Part shown: positions 38,085 through 48,051 of the stretch, in pieces
Layout: every line of letters begins with the position of its first letter
Numbering within the stretch: position 1 is the stretch's first letter
Source: Daucus carota subsp. sativus
Taxonomy: Eukaryota; Streptophyta; Magnoliopsida; Apiales; Apiaceae
Direction of reading: 5' to 3'
Assembly (NCBI RefSeq): GCF_001625215.2
Contig: NC_030385.2
Span: forward strand, 1,047,135-1,111,134
Length of the DNA: 64,000 bases
Made by a program: the position numbers and the translations under genes
The notes under the pieces: model-generated
Seen by the model: the letters and a program-made list of their open reading frames with translations, nothing else
Told to the model about the DNA's origin: nothing
Databases searched by the model: none

Positions 38085-38410
38085 CTCTACATGAAAAGCG
38101 GTCATTTTCGACCGTCAATTTCTGGTCGAAAATGACAATTTTCGACCGTATACGGTCGAAAATAGCCGTTTTCGACTGGAGGAAAACCGGTCGAAATTAG
38201 GCTGGTCGAAAATAAATTCCGGTCGAAAATAATTAAATTCGACCGCTATTTTCGACCGTCTTTTTCAACCCAAAATTCGTTTTCCATGAAAATTTGAACT
38301 TCCCTGCTCAAGTTTTTAAAAAAAATTGAAAAATTGAGTTTCCCACCATATATAAATGACCGACAACGGTCGAATTTATTAAGCCTTTGAATTTAAATTT
38401 TGGTCGAAAT
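38085..38410. mobile_element. Degenerate relative of the GTCGAAAAT-type CACTA element
   Basis: Starts CTCTACATGAAAAGCGGTCA, a mutated CACTA-like end, followed by about a dozen TTTTCGACC/GGTCGAAAA motifs. The opposite terminal repeat is not recognisable. It is absent at the same place in B (29374) and B'' (48234). Confidence 0.6.
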
Positions 38411-38414
38411 AAAC

Positions 38415-38464
38415 ATATATATTCTTTCACCAGTTTTTATAAAAACTAGTGAAAGAATATATAT
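38415..38464. repeat. 50-bp near-perfect palindrome
   Basis: Two 25-bp arms meet at 38439/38440 with no loop and one mismatch pair (ccagtttttat against aaaaactagt). It abuts the right side of the degenerate CACTA relic. Confidence 0.85.
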
Positions 38465-40377
38465 TTCATCACGAGTTATCGGCGAACGAAGTGATATATG
38501 ACCTCCACTTGAGTGATCATTTTGATATTTAACTTTTTTATAAAATTTACTAAAGTTACTACATTTGTTAATTAATCATCCGTATCAGGTCATTCATATC
38601 ATGTCGGTGTACTTATTTCTGTACTTAAGTCCACTAATTAAAAACAATGAATATTAGGTCTAACTTTTTTTTTTGAGAAAATATTAGGTCTAACTTATTC
38701 ATCTATTTTGAAAATAATATTATATTTCTTTTCTGTCGAATTAAAATAAATAGGAAGTTGGGTGCTCCACCGTAAAAAATGCAACAGAAATTTTGTGGCA
38801 AGTAATTTTGTTATTTTATTACCGACAGGGAACCTCTTGTACTAATTCACAACATAATTTTGAACTTATGACCGATTTTTGAATAAAGGGCCGAGCACAA
38901 ACAAAAGAAAGAACTGTGGTAATTATTCTAATTCTGTTATATTGAGTGTTAAAAATGTGTTGTAAATAGCCTTATATGTTGTAATGAATTGCGGAGTTCA
39001 AATTGGTATTGCGTGGTATTTCATCCATCTGGTTGCTCCGGCAGCAACAGTAGTCTAATTAACAAGTTTAATTTAATGTTAAGTTATTGGCTGCATATTC
39101 TTAGTTACTAGTATTGCATCGGGCAGATTCTCCTTAATTAGTTTACCTGTACTACAAATTATATATAGCATTAAAATCATTAATAAAATATGCCAACTTT
39201 TATGAAACACATGTGTAGTGACATTATCTCATATCCACCTCCACATCGATACAGACAACTTAAAATCGTTAATAAGATATGTTATATTATGAAAGAGTTG
39301 GTCTCGTATCTACCTACATGCCAGCTAATTAATTTGCATCCCATGCAAGGCTATAATTTTTGTTAGGGTTGTAACCAGAGCTTTTTTTAACAAAACAAAT
39401 ACGGTAAAGAGATAGTAAAATGATGATTTTCATTAACCATGATAACTAAATTGACTAGCTAGCTATTTAACTATTTTAGTTACATAGCTCAATATTCTAA
39501 TATTATTAAGAGAGACATTAAAAGGAGAATGAGCTAAAATATATATAGTGACCAATAAAAATCCATTGAAAAGGCCCGAGGCCAATATCAAATCCATGTA
39601 ACTTAAACATCTGCAGTACAGCAAAGGTCTGAGGGCTAACATCAAATCCATATAAATTAACATCTTACAGCAGTACAACAAGACCAGTACCAATAGTCTC
39701 GAAAAACAAGTAAAACACAAGCTACTTTAATACCAACTTGTTGCATCTTCCAAACTCGATCTATCCTCAAATCATCAGGCAGACAAAATCCCTCCTTGCC
39801 AAAATCAGACAACACAGCTGGAGTAACTGCAAAGCAATGTGCAGTAAGTTTTTCAGATTTCTACCAATTCAGAAGGATTAGATGGATTAGTGTTTATGCC
39901 TAGACTCACTTTCCAACTTGACCAAGACAAAAACAAAGAAAGTGAATCAAATTTAAGAGAGGAATAAACAGAGAAACAATCTAAAGTTAATTAAAGGTAA
40001 AGAATTTATAATTAAGAAAAGAAAACGAGAGATCAACATAGTGCTGCATATTGCTGCATTTGACTTGCTATGTATGAAATTTCACCGGAACACAGTTCAA
40101 GCTTCCTAATTAAGGTTCTCAGTCTCTGAAATTATCTTCAGGAGAACTTTTAGCAGAACAGTTGTGCCTCAAGTGGCTGTGCCCCTTTAAGAGGATCAAA
40201 TTTTAATTGCCAAACCACATATTAATCCATCAGGTACGTAGAAATATAAACCATAAACATCAAACCGCTAGAAAAGCACATTCATTAGTATATCTAAGCA
40301 AAAATCCCATGGAATGTACAAGAAAATATAAGAAACTTTGGAAACTTAAGACTTGATTATTATCATTTAAAAGTGGC

Positions 40378-40397
40378 ATTAAACAACTTACCATATA
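40378..40397 (-). pseudogene. 3' stub of a deleted F-box gene
   Basis: GCATTAAACAACTTACCATA followed by tagtc is the conserved 3' intron donor region that in every intact copy directly follows the F-box coding sequence. Here it is joined to another copy of the 3' flank (aataaatccatatatcttaa), so the whole coding region and promoter of one unit are gone. Confidence 0.65.
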
Positions 40398-40554
40398 GTC
40401 AATAAATCCATATATCTTAACATCTTACAGTAGTATCAATAGTCTCGAAAAACAAGTAAAACACCAGCTACTTAAATAACAACTTGTTGCATCTTCCAAA
40501 CTCTAAATTCCCTCCTTGCCAAAAGCAGACAGCAAAGCTGGAGTAACAGCAAAG

Positions 40555-40555
<1 letters not shown>

Positions 40556-40630
<75 letters not shown>

Positions 40631-41211
40631 TTACTTCAATAAAAACCTCCTTATCCTAGAAACTAAAAACTAAACTGAAATATCACTAAATCCTAAATCA
40701 AATACCACTAAATTTTAAACAACCCCATCTCCACCTCCATCTTCACCAAACCCACCTCCATCTTCACCAACCCCACCTCCACCGCCACCACCTCCGTCGT
40801 CGCCTCCTTCATAACCAATACTACCTCTATGCTATCGATGTTTCAACCTCCTTCAGCCCCGTTCATACTTCTTTCTCCACCTCGACTCAACTTCAAACGC
40901 GGAGCCGCCACTATTCCGGCAACGCTCCAACCCCCTACTTCAAGCCGCCCAAACCTCCGCTACAATCATCTTTCCTCCATCTCCACCTTCACCTCCACCA
41001 TCTCCACCACTATCACCACCATCTGAATCGAAAACGTGAACAGATCTGGAGATTCTAAACTGGAACATATCTAGAGATTAAGTTTTCACTAATTTCTGCA
41101 ACACATATCACTAAATCCTAAAGAGAATATTACTAAATTGTACTGAGAATATCACTAACCTGTATTGGTTTCTAGTTTTTATTTTAAGATTGGTTTCTAT
41201 TTGATCATGAG

Positions 41212-41248
<37 letters not shown>
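40556..41248. mobile_element. Insertion bounded by (TA)n on both sides
   Basis: Compared with B and B'' (gcaaagcaatatgcagtaag) about 690 bp are inserted here. The insert begins with about 70 bp of (TA)n and ends with about 35 bp of (TA)n. Its ends carry agaaactaaaaactaaact and the complement of agaaaccaatct-like words, with tatcactaaatcctaa repeated inside. The centre (about 40720-41030) is richer in C and proline codons and may be captured DNA. Transposon class is unclear. Confidence 0.6.
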
Positions 41249-41251
<3 letters not shown>

Positions 41252-41863
41252 GTAAGTTTTTCAGATTTCTACAAATTTAGAAGGATCATATACAGATGGA
41301 TTAGTGTTTATGCCTAGACTCACTTCCCAACTTGACCAAGACAAAACCAAAGAAAGTGAATCAGAATTTAGGGAGGAATAAACAGAGAAACAATCAAAAG
41401 TTAATTAAAGATTATTATAATTTTATTTAAGAAAAGAAAAAGAGATACAGACATATATAGTGCCGCATATTGCTGCATTTTACTCGTTATGTATGAAATT
41501 TTACGAGAACACAGTTAAAGCTTCCTAGTTAAGGTTCTCGGGCTCCAAAGTTATCTTCAGGAGAAATTTTGCAGAAACAGTTGTGCCTAAAGTGGCTCAA
41601 CCAAACTCAGAGAAGTGCTCAGAAGATTGAGCCCCAATTTTTGTGCCCCTCTAAGAGGATCAAGTTTGAATTGTCGATCCATATATTAATCCATATATCA
41701 GGTAGAAAAATGAACCATAAACATCAAACCGCTAGCAAACCACATTCATTAGTATATCTAAGCAAAAATCCCATGCAATGTACATGAAAATTTAAGAAAC
41801 TTGGAAACTTAAGACGCATAAGTATTAGCATTTAGAAGTTGCATTAAACAACTTACCATATAG

Positions 41864-42925
41864 TTAATCTTGTCGTTCAAAGCCTTTAAGTGACAGAAGG
41901 CTCCCACTGAATTGAACTGCTGACATATGTATTCTGAATTGAACAAATGTTCCTTTCTTCATATCATAAAAGAAGCATGCACGAGAATGATCTCGTGCAA
42001 CAAACTTTCCATCGCCGAGATATATAAGAACATAAGCTATCCTTTTAGCAGGCTCTATAATATTAAACTTTTCAGTCCATGAGAGGTTTCCTTCAACCTC
42101 ATCCAACGCCCACAGAGTCAGCACGGATGCCCTCTCCCCTGATCTCAGGATCAAAGCAATTGAACCTTCAAAGTCCAAGACCTCCGATATTATTTCACCA
42201 GAGGCAGGATACTTATGCATTCTGAACACCTCATCATGCAAATCAAACGACAGAATTCCATCCGTACCAGGGAGACACAGTGCCCTACCATCAACACAAA
42301 CACATTCTGAGATAGGATCAAACTTGAAACCTTGAATTTCTTTAGGAACCTGAATCGGTTTCCAGGAATCCGCATTATAGGAGTACAACTCCGCCACTAA
42401 ACCCTTTTTCTCTTCACCATCGAAAAGGTCACTAAATCTACCAAACAGAACCCTAAGAATCTTATAATCACTGCTCAGAGAATCAAAACCAAATCCAATT
42501 TTATTTACGACCCCAATATGCAAGTAATGAGCCGGGGGAAGTAACTTACCCAACCTAATCAACGGATTCCAAATGTATAACAAAACAACATGTCTATCAC
42601 TAAGAATAACAAGACCATTACAAGAACAAATAAGCAGCCGCCGCTCATAAGCTATATACCTCGGGAGACTGAGCTTAACCGAATTTTCGCCAAGAGTGTC
42701 CATAAAGAGATCTTGCGATTCATCACTTTTCGTCACAACCCTGAGTGTTGAAAAGGGGTGTTGTTTTTGCTGAGAAATGGCAAGGTGGGCTTGGATGAAT
42801 TTAGGGTTTGAGATGATTGATTTCCATGATTTGCATACAGATATGCATCGAAGGAGTGAAAGCACGGGTAGCCATGAGAGAATTTCGAAGATCAAGTCTT
42901 CTGCTAGATGATTAATGGATGCCAT
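41864..42925 (-). CDS. F-box protein with FBA-type domain (unit B'), intact
   Basis: A 353-residue protein starting MASINHLAEDL. F-box at about 4-48 (ILSWLPVLSLLRCISVCKSW). FBA-type domain follows: CSCNGLVILSDRHVVLLYIW, NKIGFGFDSLSSDYKILRVL, LVAELYSYNADSWKPIQVPK, VLTLWALDEVEGNLSWTEKF, KFVARDHSRACFFYDMKKGT and the tail SLLSLKGFERQD. It is the full-length reference for the frameshifted gene B, with which it shares nearly all its sequence. Likely an SCF substrate receptor; the substrate is unknown. The conserved GTAAGT donor (on the plus strand cttaccatatag, about 41853) follows the stop. Confidence 0.9.
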   Translation of the reverse strand: MASINHLAEDLIFEILSWLPVLSLLRCISVCKSWKSIISNPKFIQAHLAISQQKQHPFSTLRVVTKSDESQDLFMDTLGENSVKLSLPRYIAYERRLLICSCNGLVILSDRHVVLLYIWNPLIRLGKLLPPAHYLHIGVVNKIGFGFDSLSSDYKILRVLFGRFSDLFDGEEKKGLVAELYSYNADSWKPIQVPKEIQGFKFDPISECVCVDGRALCLPGTDGILSFDLHDEVFRMHKYPASGEIISEVLDFEGSIALILRSGERASVLTLWALDEVEGNLSWTEKFNIIEPAKRIAYVLIYLGDGKFVARDHSRACFFYDMKKGTFVQFRIHMSAVQFSGSLLSLKGFERQD

Positions 42926-43060
42926 TTTAGTGCTTCAATTGGTTGTAAAGCCGCAATTAGCCAAGTATAATAGTACTGCTCGTATAAACCCTAAATCCCA
43001 ATTGTATTTCTTCGGTGTGTAATTTACACAGTGTGTCTGTTTATACATATAGTGTATACG

Positions 43061-44763
43061 GAGTAGGCAAGCTGGAGCATAATTTTTTTCGTTTAATGAT
43101 AAATAATATGTTAATTATGAAAATTTATATATTTAGTCTTAAATATAATTATTAATAAATCCACTAACATCTTTAAATTAAATCTTTCAATTTAAATAAT
43201 TATTAGTATTATTTTTTGCTTAAGATCATCATATATAACGGTAGAACCGTGAATGTAACATGTCACATGTTTATCAATAATATAAAAAAATTAAAATTTT
43301 TAGATTATATTTTATACAATCTTGACTCCAATAGTCCAATATTTTGGGTACTTCTTACTTGTTCAAAAAATATATTAAACGATATTTAATACAACTATAT
43401 ATATATTGGCCCAAAATTAATATAATATATTATAAATCTCAATGTACTTAATTAAAATTTAAGATTATTGTGATTTATTAAGATTAGATAAAAATCAATG
43501 ATATTCAAAAACTCGATAAGTTTTTATTTTTACTTTGGAATTTGTTGTGAAATGAATAATATATTATTGTATTGTATTTTCTTATAAATCTCTTCAAAAG
43601 TTGAGGGAATTTTAAAAAAATTTATTTGATGAAATCAAAATCAATTATAATTTATAAAAGTTCTCAATAATATGTTAATATCTTAAAATCCGAATCGCAT
43701 ACAAGCCAACATATTTAGGGCTTTTTTCATATATAACCATGTTTAAAATAGTTTTTGCAAAAATACTATCACTTTTTAAAATAAATTGTAAAATACTAAA
43801 TTTCAAAAAATATTTGGAAAATTACGGTGGTGCAACCATATCAACCATATATGCAACCTAAAATGCAACTTTGAAAAAATCACTAAAATAAGTTGCCAAT
43901 GGTGAGTTATCACAAAAACTACCATGAAATCATCTGAAAAAAACTATGAAATCAAATAAAAACGGTGTTGTGCCTTGCGACCCTAACAACCACAAAATCA
44001 ACCAACTACAATTTAAGACACCCACCTCCTGCCACCACCACGGACATTCACGACGCACACCTCCTGCCACCACCACCATCACCGTATCCACCACCAATTA
44101 TAACCAATTTCACAAAAAACAACCCAAACGAAGCAAGCTATTTTTCAATATATAATTAGTATCTCTTTCGGAATTGAAGATTGAAGCAGATGAACTTGAG
44201 AAGGAACGAAAAACTATTTTCGGCCAAGAATGCGGTCGTGGAGATATCGAGCGTGTGCCATTCATTTTGAGGCAGGTGATTTGTACAACTTTGCGGAAAA
44301 GCCTATAGAAGAGAGAGGGATGGAAGAGAGAGAGTGAGAAGAGAGAGAATAGAATGAGGAAGTTATATGGTATTTTTGCAATTTAATAGTTTGCATGTTA
44401 TAAAAGATAGTATATTTGCAAGATTTCACAAAAGGTAGTAGTAGTATATTTGCAAATAAGATCCAAAGATTAGTTTACTTGGTAAATTTCCTATTTTTTT
44501 TATCCAAGTTCATACTTTTTCGAAGTAATACGTGGACTTAAGAAAAATAAAAAAGGAATCCACTCGATTCACAATTTTTTTCAGGCAGTTACGACATATT
44601 TTCAAAAATCCCCATCATAAATATATATATAGTGACCAATAAAAATCCAATGAAAGGCTATTTGCCAACAGAAAATTCATGCAATTAACTTAACATCTTA
44701 CACCAGTACAACATGACCAATAAAATACACCGAAAAACCGGAGGCCAACATCAAATCCATATT
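43061..44763. other. Upstream flank of gene B' and start of the next unit fragment
   Basis: 43061-43270 matches the flank at 32420-32620. A transposon-like insert follows (listed separately). 44620-44763 resembles the 3' flank (gtgaccaataaaaatccaat, aacatcaaatccatat) of the next unit, interrupted by the CACTA relic. No gene. Confidence 0.5.
43718..44470. mobile_element. Mutator-like non-autonomous element (tentative)
   Basis: The left side has gtttttgcaaaaatactatc and the right side has related words in opposite orientation (ggtatttttgcaatttaata, gatagtatatttgcaag), giving long imperfect terminal inverted repeats. The centre has a CCACC-rich stretch (44010-44100) and a GA-rich stretch (44300-44350). 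No target duplication found. Confidence 0.4.
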
Positions 44764-45410
44764 AATGTGTGGAGAATCACAATGACCCTGGACATATGTA
44801 TTTGCATATTTGGTAATGCTCCCCATTCTCTTAAACTAGTATTTGCACACTCTTGTGTTTAGGTGATATTAGTTTAGGTGATACAAGATCAGCTAGAGTC
44901 CCTAAACCACGACCAAATCTACCTAAAATTTTATACTATGAACACAGATTTTATAGTATTACTATTATGCAACTAAGCAAGTTTGTATATGGTAATAGTA
45001 GATGTCATATGAATTGCAGACTGGTTAACAGGGGATTTCAAGTGCAATTTTTCTTTTAATAGCATTGTGACTTGCGTTGGGGATTAATAAGTTAGTATAT
45101 ATGTATAAGTTAGTAAATATGTATAAATTAGTTTGTATTACTACTTATTGTAGGAGACATGTTCTTTTATATGTTATTTGTATGGTGTCTAAACTATAGC
45201 AGCCTGCCAACTCTAGAAAGTAATATGTGTAGTGATAACTTAGTAGTGATGATATTATATATATATATATATATATTTAGTATTCATGATATTTAGGCTT
45301 ATATATTGTATATATGTTTGTAAATATATTTGTTAGGTACTACTGTTAGGTATGGTACTACTATTATATGTTGTATAATTGAGTTGTATTTTATTGAACA
45401 GAACGTAAAG

Positions 45411-46862
45411 ATGAGTGAAATATGGATTAATCTTCCAAGGTTCAGTGAAGAGTACAGCAAGGGGGTTAAAGATTTTGTAGAAAATGCTATGGTTCATTAT
45501 GCTGTAGAAAATGAAATGAAGAGTACAGTAAGAGAGTTTGTCTCTCTTACATGTCGTAGTTGGACTGAAGTTCCACAAAAAGATATCCTGTGGGAATATG
45601 TGAAGGTAATATAATTTTTTTCTTAATTTTTGGCTATTTTCTGAGAATTGTTTAGTTAAATTTATGAATTAACTCCTCAATTAGCTCCTAAATTATATGT
45701 AAAACATGTTTCATTTTTAGGACAAGTACGTAATCCCTGAAGAAGGTTATGACTGGGTTATGACGACGATGCGGGACTTGTTTAGGGGGTACAAAGCTCG
45801 GATCAAGAGGGATTACTATTATAAATATCAAACTGATGAGGAGAGGCTAGAAAATAGGCCTAGGGAGGTTCCATTGAAAGACTTCAAGATATTGTTAGAA
45901 TATTGGGCTGATGAGAAAATAGCGGTAACATGAAATATAATTTTCTTTGTCACTGCATTATTTATCTCTTAAAGGATGTTCGAATTGTTTTTTCTCTCTT
46001 TTTCAGAAAAAAGCAAGAACAAATTCAGAATCTCGAAGGCTTATAACTGAAACACATACTGCTGGAAGTAGGAGTTTCGCACAAATAAGTCACAATATGG
46101 TAAGTGTTTTCATTTAAATATTTGTTAGGATTATGCTTGTCCTTTTGTTTGTTTCTATAAGTATGAACTGGTTGATGTGGTGAAAACCTTTTTTTTTTTG
46201 CAAGGCACTTGAAAGAGCATTGAAGGCTACCCGTGAACAACCACCAGCGCCAATATCAGATGCTGATGTTTATGTTAAAACACGCAAACGGGAAAGCACA
46301 AGAACATACAAGCTACCTACTGAAGTTGTTGAGAAAAAAGTGGTAAGTTCTCGGACTTCATAATTAGAATACAAATATAAATTATAATCTGTACTGTTAT
46401 ATCCTTGATATTTAGTTTTGCTATTTTAAATACTTTTTGGTAGTTGTAGATGATCAAGACATTTTCTTGCTCAATGTATGCATGTTATTGTTATAGGAAA
46501 ATGTAAAGAAGCTGCTGAAAGATGGAACAATTGACGAAGCTGATGAAGTTGTTTATGGTGGGAAGGATCACAGTCGCACATTTTTAGTGGGGAGGCTTAT
46601 TGAGAAAAGGGAACCAAAGAAAAAAATTGCACGCCCTTTGCCTACCATTCCAGAGAAGTATGTGGCTAGTTTAACTGAACAGATTCGAGATCAAATTGCA
46701 AAGGAGATGGAAGAACAAGTGCAGAAGAAGGTTGAAGATAATGTCAAGCTCATGATGTCCAAGCTGGCAGAAAAGAATCCAGGCCTTAATCTCGATATCG
46801 AGCTAACCAGTGCAACTGAGCCAACAGTTGAGCCATCACAGGCCAACAATGGCAGTGATTAA
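45411..46862 (+). CDS. Transposase_24 family protein (Ptta/En/Spm type), five exons
   Basis: Exons 45411-45605, 45721-45924, 46007-46099, 46205-46342 and 46497-46862; every intron has GT-AG ends and every exon is in phase 0, giving 331 residues. Features of Pfam Transposase_24 (PF03004): KYVIPEEGYDWVMTTMRDLF near residue 70, RRLITETHTAGSRSFAQI near 145, a DADVYVKTRKRE block near 180, then DEADEVVYGGKDHSRTFLVG. The C-terminus has a coiled coil (residues about 260-310) and an acidic end. Proteins of this kind are encoded beside the main transposase in CACTA elements and probably bind subterminal repeats. An acceptor-like ttgaacag just before the start suggests an upstream exon I could not identify; 44853-45059 is a candidate without support. 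No frameshift or stop is seen despite truncation of the element. Confidence 0.75.
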
Positions 46863-47139
46863 CAACCCTTGATTGATATTTTCCGTATTCTGAACTAAAC
46901 ATGTCCTTGCTTAACTTTTATTTAGCTTTTATATTAAGATGAATTTGTATTTTGGAGAAGTTGGAGGATCTCGTTTTATTTTGAAAGATGTGATGTATTT
47001 TGGAGTTGGGGAATTGTCAGTTAGTCAGTACTGTTTGAGGATTTGGTTGTTTGTTTGCTTGGAAACTTGATATTGTTATTTATAAAGGGATGATCTAATT
47101 TTCAAACAAAAGCTTGCAAATTTTTTATTTGAACCTGTT

Positions 47140-47534
47140 GCCATAGCTTAGAAAAATGTTGCTAAGAAAATTAATTTACAGTGTTGCTATAACATTAAAA
47201 GTGTTGGCATAACCATATAATTTGATTTTAGTTATACTTTATGGTAACATAAAAAGTGGTGTTGCTATCTAAAAGAGGTGTTGCTATAACCTTTAAAGCA
47301 ACAGTATAATACATGTTGCTGTTAACCAAATAGATGTTGCCATACACTCTATGGCAACGTTATTTACTATGTTACCAAAAAATGGACAAAGTGTTAGCAA
47401 AACCTCTATGGCCACATGGATTTTCGCAACATCTTCGAAATTGGAAAAAATGTTGCCTTAAACACAATAGCAACATAAATGATGGTTTTAGCAACGAAAA
47501 TTCGGTGTTAGGATAGACCTTATATGGTGTAGTG
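47140..47534. repeat. Subterminal repeats of the CACTA relic
   Basis: At least nine variants of TGTTGCTATAACC-like words (for example gtgttgctataacat, ggtgttgctatct, gatgttgccataca, gtgttagcaaaacc) fill the last about 390 bp before the terminus, as in the subterminal regions of CACTA elements. Confidence 0.75.
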
Positions 47535-47756
47535 TATCTTAACATCTTACAGTAGTATCAATAGTCTCAAAAAACAAGTAAAACACCATCTACTTAAATA
47601 ACAACTTGTTGCATCTTCCAAACTCTAAATTCCCTCCTTGCCAAAAGCAGACAACAAAGCGGAGTAACTGCAAAGCAATATATATATATATATATATTTG
47701 TAAAACGATATAAGTTGATGAATATGTTTGTAAAATGATATTTTACGATGGCTTGA

Positions 47757-47791
<35 letters not shown>

Positions 47792-47792
47792 T

Positions 47793-47966
47793 AGAGTTAA
47801 GTTCTATGGAGTACATAAAAATATTGGAGTATTGGAGTACAAATCATAATTTTTTAGTTTGATCCTATATAATATCTTTGATTATCCAAATTTTAATATA
47901 ATCTATCATTTATAAGTTGTCTTGCACATAATTGTCAATTAATTTTTTGTACTCCATAGAACTTAA

Positions 47967-47970
<4 letters not shown>
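47793..47970. mobile_element. MITE with perfect terminal inverted repeats, bounded by microsatellites
   Basis: A 178-bp element whose two ends are exact complements over 23 bp (AGAGTTAAGTTCTATGGAG and four further bases). It is preceded by (TA)n(CA)n at 47757-47792 and followed by (CT)n(TA)n at 47971-48047, all inside segment B'' where the other units have plain sequence. Non-coding. Confidence 0.85.

Positions 47971-48047
<77 letters not shown>
47971..48047. repeat. (CT)n(TA)n microsatellite
   Basis: About 22 bp of CT followed by about 55 bp of TA, directly abutting the MITE. Confidence 0.95.

Positions 48048-48051
<4 letters not shown>

Larger units (their letters stand above)
37225..43060. 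repeat. Segment B', with an internal extra 3' flank
   Basis: Collinear with 28909-32440 but longer, because it holds two transposon inserts (37524 and 38085), a microsatellite-flanked insert (40556) and two successive copies of the F-box 3' flank (39540-40397 and 40400-41863). The first copy stops just where a coding region should begin. Confidence 0.7.
44764..47534. mobile_element. CACTA (En/Spm) element relic with a right terminus
   Basis: The right end reads CCTTATATGGTGTAGTG (47518-47534), the complement of a CACTACACCATAT terminus, and is followed by tatcttaacatcttacag, which resumes the F-box 3' flank. The same flank stops at about 44763 (caaatccatat). So about 2.77 kb are inserted. 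No CACTA terminus exists on the left, so the element is truncated and probably immobile. It carries a five-exon Transposase_24 gene and subterminal repeats. Confidence 0.7.

Noticed and set aside
37524-38410. Regular spaced repeats reminiscent of a CRISPR-like array
   Set aside because: The GTCGAAAAT motifs are irregularly spaced, in both orientations and within CACTA-type ends; this is plant nuclear DNA.
40829-41026. Proline- and serine-rich frame of 65 codons
   Set aside because: Lies inside the TA-bounded insert and looks like low-complexity DNA; kept only as a possible captured fragment.
43946-44159. Overlapping plus-strand frames rich in His, Pro and Thr
   Set aside because: Simple CCACC-type composition inside a transposon-like insert; both frames are open for that reason.
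44853-45059. Possible first exon of the Transposase_24 gene
   Set aside because: It has no recognisable motif and no clear donor joining 45402; not enough to include.
47594-47816. Minus-strand frames with Ile-Tyr runs
   Set aside because: Translations of the (TA)n microsatellite.
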